The notes under the pieces are model-generated. The model was not told where the DNA came from, ran no database searches, and worked only from the letters and a program-made list of their open reading frames with translations. Both the position numbers and the translations under genes were made by a program. Of a DNA stretch of 46,941 bases, positions 41,800 to 46,941 are shown piece by piece. Source of the DNA: Bacillota bacterium (GTDB taxonomy: Bacteria > Bacillota > Clostridia > Oscillospirales > Ruminococcaceae). The stretch lies in NCBI GenBank assembly GCA_023457355.1, contig JAEWLW010000091.1, positions 1 through 46,941 of the forward strand. The letters run 5' to 3'. Numbering within the stretch: position 1 is the stretch's first letter; every line of letters begins with the position of its first letter.

Positions 41800-42921
41800 T
41801 CACGCCGCTTCTTCAGAAGCGGTGCAAGCCGGCAGGATATAATCCCTGAAATAATCCCGGGGCAGATAGGTGTTCTCCCTGTGGGTGCTGGTCATCACCG
41901 TGACCAAATCCAAATCCGGCACCACAAAGATGAACTGCCCAAACGCGCCCATGGCAAAATAGGTGTCATAGCCGCCCAAGTTGCGCAGCCACCACTGATA
42001 GCCGTAGGAATCGTAGCCCGGCCGTTCAAATTGCAGCGCGGTGGATTCCGCCACCCAAGTCTGTGGCACGAGCTGCCGGTCATGCCATTTGCCCTGTTGC
42101 AGAAAAAGCTGCCCAAACCTGGCTGCATCCCGAGCGGTCATCAGCAGGCCGTTTCCGCCGTCCATAATGCCTTGAGGATCGGTGCCCCACTCCACGCTGC
42201 CCATCCCCAGCGGCTCAAAGATATGCGCCCTGCCGTATTCCAGCGCGTCCTCTCCGGTGACACGCTGCAGCACCGCGGTCAACAGGTGGATGCCGCCGGT
42301 GGTATAGGTGAAGGTGGAACCGGGCTGGGCGATCATACGGCGCTTTAAGATATAATCCACCCAGTTTTCAGAGGCGCGCCATTCAAAGAAGGTATCCGCC
42401 CGGCCTGCCCATTCGTACCATTCAAACCCGCCGGTATGGGTAAGCAACTGCCGCAGGGTGATATCAGCCTTGTCGGTGTTCGCCGCTTCGGGGAGATAGT
42501 CCGCCAGTTTGGCGTCCACCCCGCTGATGAGCCCCTCGTCGATGGCAATGCCGACCAGTGCGCTGGTAAAGCTTTTGGAAACCGAATGCACCGGAAAGAT
42601 GCTGGTTTCATCGTAGCCCTCCGCGTAGTATTCGTCGATGATGACGCCGTTCCGCACCGTAACGACGGAATGGATGCGCGTATCGGCTAGAGCGGTATGC
42701 AGGCGGTCTAAGGCCGCGCCGTCCACGCCATGATTGGCCGGTTCATCAAATTTCCAGCTGTTGTCCACCTCAGGCTCGGGCGCCGGCCCCGGCAGCGGGG
42801 CCGGCGCCGACGATACACTGGTACTTGAGGGCACGCTGTTCTGGGGTTGCGACGATATCCTACAGCCTGCCAGCAGGAGCAGTGCGCTCAGAAAAAGCGC
42901 CGTAATTTTACATACCTTCAT
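41800..42921 (-). CDS. Serine beta-lactamase-family lipoprotein (class C-like hydrolase)
   Basis: This 373-residue protein has a lipoprotein signal peptide (hydrophobic 7-19, lipobox LLAGC with Cys20), then a Pro/Ser-rich linker to about 52. The beta-lactamase/DD-peptidase fold follows, with the SxxK motif SVSK at 113-116. The second motif is YTT (206-208), where class C enzymes have YxN, and HTGGF is at 162-166. Such proteins act outside the membrane as esterases, amidases or peptidases. A role in antibiotic resistance is not implied. AGAGGAA precedes the ATG. Confidence 0.9.
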   Translation of the reverse strand: MKVCKITALFLSALLLLAGCRISSQPQNSVPSSTSVSSAPAPLPGPAPEPEVDNSWKFDEPANHGVDGAALDRLHTALADTRIHSVVTVRNGVIIDEYYAEGYDETSIFPVHSVSKSFTSALVGIAIDEGLISGVDAKLADYLPEAANTDKADITLRQLLTHTGGFEWYEWAGRADTFFEWRASENWVDYILKRRMIAQPGSTFTYTTGGIHLLTAVLQRVTGEDALEYGRAHIFEPLGMGSVEWGTDPQGIMDGGNGLLMTARDAARFGQLFLQQGKWHDRQLVPQTWVAESTALQFERPGYDSYGYQWWLRNLGGYDTYFAMGAFGQFIFVVPDLDLVTVMTSTHRENTYLPRDYFRDYILPACTASEEAA

Positions 42922-42992
42922 AATTTCATTCCTCTTAAAAGTTGTTATAAATAAACCGCGCGAATATCCGGCTTAACAACCGGTTATCCGCA

Positions 42993-43027
42993 TTGCGATT
43001 TATTATGGTGACATAATAAAATCGCAA
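42993..43027. promoter_or_regulatory. Inverted repeat upstream of the beta-lactamase-like gene
   Basis: TTGCGATTTATTATG and CATAATAAAATCGCAA form a near-perfect inverted repeat about 75 bp before the start codon, overlapping a possible CATAAT -10 on the minus strand. It could be an operator. The remaining 43028-43179 shows nothing further. Confidence 0.4.
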
Positions 43028-43179
43028 ACCGCTGTACTAATCGCGTGTGGCGCGCTCCTAACGGCCGGTCAGTCTTCGCTGATATAAATACCCGTCAGGT
43101 TTTAGATGTTCTCACTGCCGGATATGGCCTGCCCCAATGCATAAAGCCCGTCACCGGCGCCTGGGTTGCGCAAATTCGC

Positions 43180-43401
43180 TTACTTCATTTTATCCTTCAT
43201 GGAATAAATCAGATAGTCCAGGCAATCCAACTGTTTTTGATATTCATGGATTTTATCCAGAAGGAAGCGCCTGTGGCACGAAAGCGCCTGTAGTTGCTTG
43301 CGCTTATCGTCAAACCCCAAAAAATCATCGGCAAAATCCCTGCTGCAGCCTGCATCCAAAAGGTTTCTAAATATTTCTTCACTCTTGCCATGTTCTGTCA
43401 T
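43180..43401 (-). CDS. Small 73-residue protein, LysR/oxidoreductase-associated
   Basis: This short, mostly helical, charged protein (DAGCSRDFADDFLGFDD, then KRKQLQALSCHRRFLLDKIH and LDCLDYLIYSMKDK) matches a type often found beside LysR and oxidoreductase genes in clostridia. No function is known. AAGGTGA precedes the ATG. It is divergent from the LysR gene at 43550, with a 148-bp shared intergenic region. Confidence 0.7.
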   Translation of the reverse strand: MTEHGKSEEIFRNLLDAGCSRDFADDFLGFDDKRKQLQALSCHRRFLLDKIHEYQKQLDCLDYLIYSMKDKMK

Positions 43402-43492
43402 ACCGTCACCTTCTTGCCGGTCATAATGATGTCTATATTATATCTCCGACGCGCGAATATATAAAATACTTATATTTAATATTTTATGATGC

Positions 43493-43521
43493 TTGATAGG
43501 CATTATTTATCGTGATATAAT
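43493..43521 (+). promoter_or_regulatory. Sigma-A promoter of the LysR gene
   Basis: TTGATA (43493-43498) and TATAAT (43516-43521) are separated by 17 bp. Because it lies inside the longest open frame, it supports the downstream start at 43550. Confidence 0.75.
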
Positions 43522-43549
43522 GACGGCTATGGAAGGGAAGAGGAAATGT

Positions 43550-44437
43550 ATGGATATCAGGGTGCTGCGTTATTTTCTGGCGGTTGCAAGAGAGGAAAAC
43601 ATCTCAAACGCTTCCAAGACTTTGCACGTGACTCAACCGACGCTGTCACGCCAGCTCATGGAACTGGAAACAGAGTTGGGGGTCAAGCTGTTTTTACGCA
43701 GCAGCGGGAACCGCACCATCACATTGACAGAAGAAGGTATGCTGCTCCGTAAACGGGCCGAAGAAATAGTAGACCTGGTGGAGAAGACCGAATCGGAGCT
43801 TGTGGCGCCAGGTGAAAGCATCAGCGGCAGCATACACATCGGCAGCGGTGAAACCCATGTCATCGGTCTGCTTTCCAGGGAGATCAAAGGAATCCGTACG
43901 GCGCACCCCCGTATACATTTTCATTTTTTCAGCGGAAACGCAGACGATGTAACCGAGCGGTTGGATCAGGGCCTGCTTGACTTTGGCGTACTGGCCGAGC
44001 CGTCTAATATTTCAAAGTACAACTCAATTTCGCTGCCTGTTGCGGATGCATGGGGCCTTCTCATGCGAAAGGATCACCCGCTGTCCGGGAAAGCGTTTAT
44101 CCAGGCCGATGATTTGTGGGCTATTCCCCTGATTGGCTCAAGCCAACGGCTGACCGGTGATGCATTCTCAAAATGGCTAAAGGATGACTACGAAAAGCTG
44201 AACGTCGTGGCAACCTATACGCTTCTATATAACGCGTCGCTTCTGGTAAAGGACGATGTCGGCTGCGCGTTATGCCTTGATAACATTATCAGCACCGCAC
44301 AGGACAGCGGACTTTGCTTTCGGCCGCTGAAGCCAACGCTGGAGGTTCGTTGGCATATTGTATGGAAAAAGTATCAGGTGTTTTCAAAAGCGGCAGAAAT
44401 TTTCTTAAAGAGGCTCCAAGAGAATTTTGTCCAGTAG
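43550..44437 (+). CDS. LysR-family transcriptional regulator
   Basis: This 295-residue LysR protein starts MDIRVLRYFLAVAREENIS. The helix-turn-helix signature ASKTLHVTQPTLSRQLMELE follows, and an effector domain from about residue 90 (SGSIHIGSGE). AGAGGAAATG precedes the ATG. It is divergent from the 73-residue protein and precedes the aldo/keto reductase on the same strand with a 100-bp gap, so it probably controls one or both. The effector is unknown. Confidence 0.92.
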   Translation: MDIRVLRYFLAVAREENISNASKTLHVTQPTLSRQLMELETELGVKLFLRSSGNRTITLTEEGMLLRKRAEEIVDLVEKTESELVAPGESISGSIHIGSGETHVIGLLSREIKGIRTAHPRIHFHFFSGNADDVTERLDQGLLDFGVLAEPSNISKYNSISLPVADAWGLLMRKDHPLSGKAFIQADDLWAIPLIGSSQRLTGDAFSKWLKDDYEKLNVVATYTLLYNASLLVKDDVGCALCLDNIISTAQDSGLCFRPLKPTLEVRWHIVWKKYQVFSKAAEIFLKRLQENFVQ

Positions 44438-44537
44438 CCTAAATGGCCAAAATGAATCGAAATAACAAAATTGCTCCGCCCATTTTCAGGGTATATTTTT
44501 GAGATAAACCTTGACGCATCAAGCTGGAGGAAAATAT

Positions 44538-45659
44538 ATGGAATATCGAATATTGCCGCACAGCGACTTAAAGGTCAGCACCATCGGAATCGGTTCGGGC
44601 AGCGTCCATGAATCGAATGAAAAACAGACGATTGCGCTGATTGACTACGCACAAGCGCAGGGCATCAACTTAATTGATATGGCGAGCTCCTATCCGGAAG
44701 TATGGGAGCACTACGGCGCGGCGCTCAACGGGCGGAGAGACCAGTTCCATTTGCAGATGCACCTTGGCATCACTTATGAAAGCGGCGAGTATGCCCGGGA
44801 TTATACGCTGGAATCGATCAAGCGCAGCTTTGAAAGCCAGATGGCGATTACCGGCTCGGATTATGCCGACATCGCGGTGCTCCATTGTGTGGATACGCCG
44901 GCGGACTACGACGCGCTGATAGATGGCGGTGCGTTTGAATACGCCGTCCGGCTCAAACGGGATGGCGTCATCCGCAATTTGGGTGTGGCGACGCATACGG
45001 TCGAAACCGCCAACCGGTTCATTGCCACCGGCGAAATGGATGTTTTTATGTTCAGCATTAACGCCGCCTACGACTTCGACCCCGCGGCCAACGACCCCTA
45101 TGGCGAGGATAGCAAAACCCGCAACGGCCTTGTCGTATCGCAGGACCGGCAGAAGCTCTTTCAGGACTGCATGCGTTTGGGTATCGGGATTAACGTGATG
45201 AAGGCCTACGGCGGCGGCAATCTGCTGGATGCCAAGACCTCCCCGTTTGGAAGAGCGATGTCGGTTCCGCAATGTTTGAAATACGCGCTCGACCGCCCGG
45301 CAGTGGTTTCATGCATGGTCGGGGCGCGCAACAAACAGGATTTGGCGGACGCCGTCCGGCTCTATTCGGCAACCGAGGCGGAATTGGACTATTCCTTTAT
45401 TGCCAAGATACAGCCCAGGGAGATGCGCGGCACCTGCGTTTACTGCAATCACTGCATGCCCTGTCCCGCCGGAATTGACATCGGTCAAACCCATAAGTTC
45501 TTCGACCTGTATCTGGCGGGTGATGAAATGGCGAAAGTGCACTATAACACCAAGGACAAAAACGCCAACGACTGTATTCAATGCGGCATCTGTGAAAAGC
45601 GCTGCCCGTTTGGCGTCGCTGTTCGGGAAAAGATGCAGGCCGCCCGCGCCACGCTTTAG
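44538..45659 (+). CDS. Aldo/keto reductase with C-terminal 2x[4Fe-4S] ferredoxin domain
   Basis: This 373-residue protein has an aldo/keto reductase barrel (about 1-285: ILPHSDLKVSTIGIGSG, NLIDMASSYPEVWEHYG, IRNLGVATHTVETANRF). A ferredoxin-like tail follows with two cysteine clusters, CVYCNHCMPCP (about 299-309) and CIQCGICEKRCP (about 346-357). This architecture is common in anaerobes and passes electrons between an Fe-S donor and the barrel. Its substrates are mostly unknown. CTGGAGG precedes the ATG, and a weak TTGCTC/TATTTT promoter is possible at 44471-44499. A terminator follows at 45754. Confidence 0.92.
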   Translation: MEYRILPHSDLKVSTIGIGSGSVHESNEKQTIALIDYAQAQGINLIDMASSYPEVWEHYGAALNGRRDQFHLQMHLGITYESGEYARDYTLESIKRSFESQMAITGSDYADIAVLHCVDTPADYDALIDGGAFEYAVRLKRDGVIRNLGVATHTVETANRFIATGEMDVFMFSINAAYDFDPAANDPYGEDSKTRNGLVVSQDRQKLFQDCMRLGIGINVMKAYGGGNLLDAKTSPFGRAMSVPQCLKYALDRPAVVSCMVGARNKQDLADAVRLYSATEAELDYSFIAKIQPREMRGTCVYCNHCMPCPAGIDIGQTHKFFDLYLAGDEMAKVHYNTKDKNANDCIQCGICEKRCPFGVAVREKMQAARATL

Positions 45660-45753
45660 CTTCTGCCCAATAGAAAGAAGAAAAGTTTATCGGTATTGAG
45701 CGTTGCAATCGGGCAAAGCGGTCATCATGCACGGCTGTGCGCTACAATTTAAG

Positions 45754-45817
45754 AAAGCCACGCCCTGTACAGCGCCGGTATAACGCATACCGGGCTATGC
45801 ATGGCGTGGCTTTTTAT
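45754..45817 (+). terminator. Rho-independent terminator after the aldo/keto reductase
   Basis: AAAGCCACGCC (45754-45764) pairs with GGCGTGGCTTT (45803-45813), with an inner CCGGTAT/ATACCGG hairpin, and is followed by more T. It lies between convergent genes. Confidence 0.85.
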
Positions 45818-45834
45818 TGGCGGTAAACGATGCT

Positions 45835-46809
45835 TTACTTTAGGTTTTTATTGAAAAAGGCTTCCAGCTTGTCAAAGGGAATTACATCCGCTTTATCATA
45901 GAGATCGGTATGAACCGCGTCTGGAATAATCATCAATTCCTTATTATCGCCCGTCAGCTTTTCAAAGGCATCTCTGCTGAAATAACAGGAATGCGCTTTG
46001 CCGCCGTGAACAAGCAATACCGCGCTGCGAATTTCGCTGCTGTATTGTAAAATGGGCATATTCAAAAATGACAAAGAAGAGGTTACATTCCAACCGTCAT
46101 TTGAATTCAAAGACCGCTTGTGATACCCGCGGTTCGTCTTATAATAGTCATAATAATCCTTGACAAAGGAAGGCGCGTCTGCCGGCAGAGGGGATACCAC
46201 ACCGCCAGCCTTTGCGTATGCACCGTTTTTATAGTCGGCAATTCTCTGTGTATTCAGCGCTTTGCGTTTTTCATATCGGGCGCTTTCAGTGTCTTCCGCG
46301 TCGAAATAGCCTTTTGCAGTCACACGGGTCATATCATACATCGTAGACGCAACCGTCGCCTTAATTCTTGTATCAATCGCTGCCGCATTTAAGGCCAGGC
46401 CACCCCATCCACAGATACCGACAATGCCGATCTTTTCCGGGTCAACATTGTCTTGCACCGACAAGAAATCGACAGCCGCCTGGAAATCCTCTGTATTGAT
46501 ATCCGGGGAGGCGACATATCTGGGGCTGCCACTGCTCTCGCCTGTGAAGGATGGGTCAAAAGCAATGGTTAAAAAACCCCTTTCCGCCAGCGTTTGCGCA
46601 TACAGACCGGAAGACTGCTCCTTTACTGCGCCAAACGGACCGCTTACCGCGATGGCAGGGTGTTTTGCTTCTGCATTTTTCGGTACATATAAATCAGCAG
46701 CCAGTGTAATGCCATAGCGATTATGAAAAGTAACTTTGCAATGCTGAACCTTATCGCTTTTGGGAAATGTTTTGTCCCATTCTTCAACTAAATTCAATTT
46801 TTCTTCCAC
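45835..46809 (-). CDS. Alpha/beta hydrolase with Cys at the nucleophile elbow
   Basis: This 324-residue alpha/beta-hydrolase has an N-terminal strand pattern (LAADLYVPKNAEAKHPAIAV), then AFDPSFTGESSG. The nucleophile elbow is GICGWGG, with Cys133 where serine is usual. A late DAVHTDLYD carries the likely catalytic histidine. It resembles the YcjY/dienelactone-hydrolase-like group. There is no signal peptide. The start is GTG at 46809 with AGGAGG nine bases upstream. The substrate is unknown. A Cys nucleophile is known in dienelactone hydrolases, so it may be active. Confidence 0.85.
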   Translation of the reverse strand: MEEKLNLVEEWDKTFPKSDKVQHCKVTFHNRYGITLAADLYVPKNAEAKHPAIAVSGPFGAVKEQSSGLYAQTLAERGFLTIAFDPSFTGESSGSPRYVASPDINTEDFQAAVDFLSVQDNVDPEKIGIVGICGWGGLALNAAAIDTRIKATVASTMYDMTRVTAKGYFDAEDTESARYEKRKALNTQRIADYKNGAYAKAGGVVSPLPADAPSFVKDYYDYYKTNRGYHKRSLNSNDGWNVTSSLSFLNMPILQYSSEIRSAVLLVHGGKAHSCYFSRDAFEKLTGDNKELMIIPDAVHTDLYDKADVIPFDKLEAFFNKNLK

Positions 46810-46845
46810 TTATAAAAACCTCCTGTTACTATATAATTGGTTGAG

Positions 46846-46871
46846 GACATGGCCACCAGCCATGTCTTTTT
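46846..46871 (+). terminator. Orphan terminator-like hairpin
   Basis: GACATGGC and GCCATGTC pair across a 5-nt loop and are followed by TTTTT on the plus strand. No plus-strand gene lies directly upstream. It may end an antisense or small transcript, or act on a feature outside the window. The remaining bases to 46941 show nothing else. Confidence 0.6.
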
Positions 46872-46941
46872 CCATCTTGTTGCCTAAGCTGATAGAATGA
46901 GAGGGCAATGGGCCTGACGTATCACTCCAAGGACTTTGCGT

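Noticed and set aside
1..46941. CRISPR array, toxin-antitoxin pair, restriction system or prophage
   Set aside because: No regularly spaced repeats, cas genes, integrase, terminase or recognisable toxin pairs were seen. The tail-like gene is alone.

Overview
The window reads as a chromosomal segment of an anaerobic, motile member of the Firmicutes, most likely class Clostridia and perhaps the Oscillospiraceae/Oscillospirales. The grounds are: sigma-A-type TTGACA/TATAAT promoters and strong AGGAGG ribosome binding sites; oxygen-sensitive enzymes (pyruvate formate-lyase with its radical-SAM activase, a 2x[4Fe-4S] aldo/keto reductase); clostridial one-carbon and amino-acid fermentation genes (fhs, ftcD, fchA, gltS); and many chemotaxis and c-di-GMP proteins. 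The taxonomic placement is inference. No integrase, transposase, CRISPR array or full prophage was seen.

Layout. 0-8.2 kb: tRNA-Gly(TCC) with its own promoter and terminator, a tandem-HD HD-GYP protein, an M20 amidohydrolase, a ketopantoate-reductase-like enzyme, a LysR regulator, a GNAT/DMT-exporter pair and a PhzF-family protein. 8.2-11.6 kb: pflA-pflB behind a ZTP (pfl-motif) riboswitch with an intrinsic-terminator expression platform. 11.9-16.2 kb: a cheX-bacteriohemerythrin operon, a membrane diguanylate cyclase, a decayed minus-strand gene, an MBL-fold protein, an orphan phage-tail-assembly-like protein and a cysteine-rich DUF6485-type protein.

16.5-26.6 kb is a formimino/one-carbon island: gltS, ftcD, fchA (frameshifted at a C8 tract), hutD, fhs, a divergent second ftcD, and a large BTAD/AfsR-like ATPase regulator interrupted by one in-frame TAA. 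Together these would turn formiminoglutamate into glutamate, ammonia and methenyl-THF, with Fhs interconverting formyl-THF and formate (with ATP). PFL 11 kb upstream supplies formate and is controlled by a riboswitch that senses shortage of 10-formyl-THF, so the two regions may be linked through folate.

26.6-37 kb: a flavoredoxin-like protein, a BclA-C/TNF-like jelly-roll protein with a likely internal start, two membrane chemoreceptors, one soluble CZB-domain receptor, a second diguanylate cyclase and a second HD-GYP protein in an operon with a receptor. 37.8-40.6 kb: an M20 amidohydrolase with a DUF3100-type membrane protein and a small membrane partner. 41-46.9 kb: a small membrane protein, a serine beta-lactamase-like lipoprotein, a 73-residue protein divergent from a LysR gene and an Fe-S aldo/keto reductase, and an alpha/beta hydrolase with a cysteine in the nucleophile position.

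The most unusual signal is a dispersed ~140-162 bp noncoding element present four times (near 11.7, 20.2, 22.2 and 31.0 kb). Its ends pair as an inverted repeat that keeps a T-G wobble and shows compensatory change between copies, and it contains nested internal stems. It may be a structured RNA or a single-strand-folding mobile element. A second hairpin-rich element (34.1-34.4 kb) is bounded by exact inverted copies of a palindrome.
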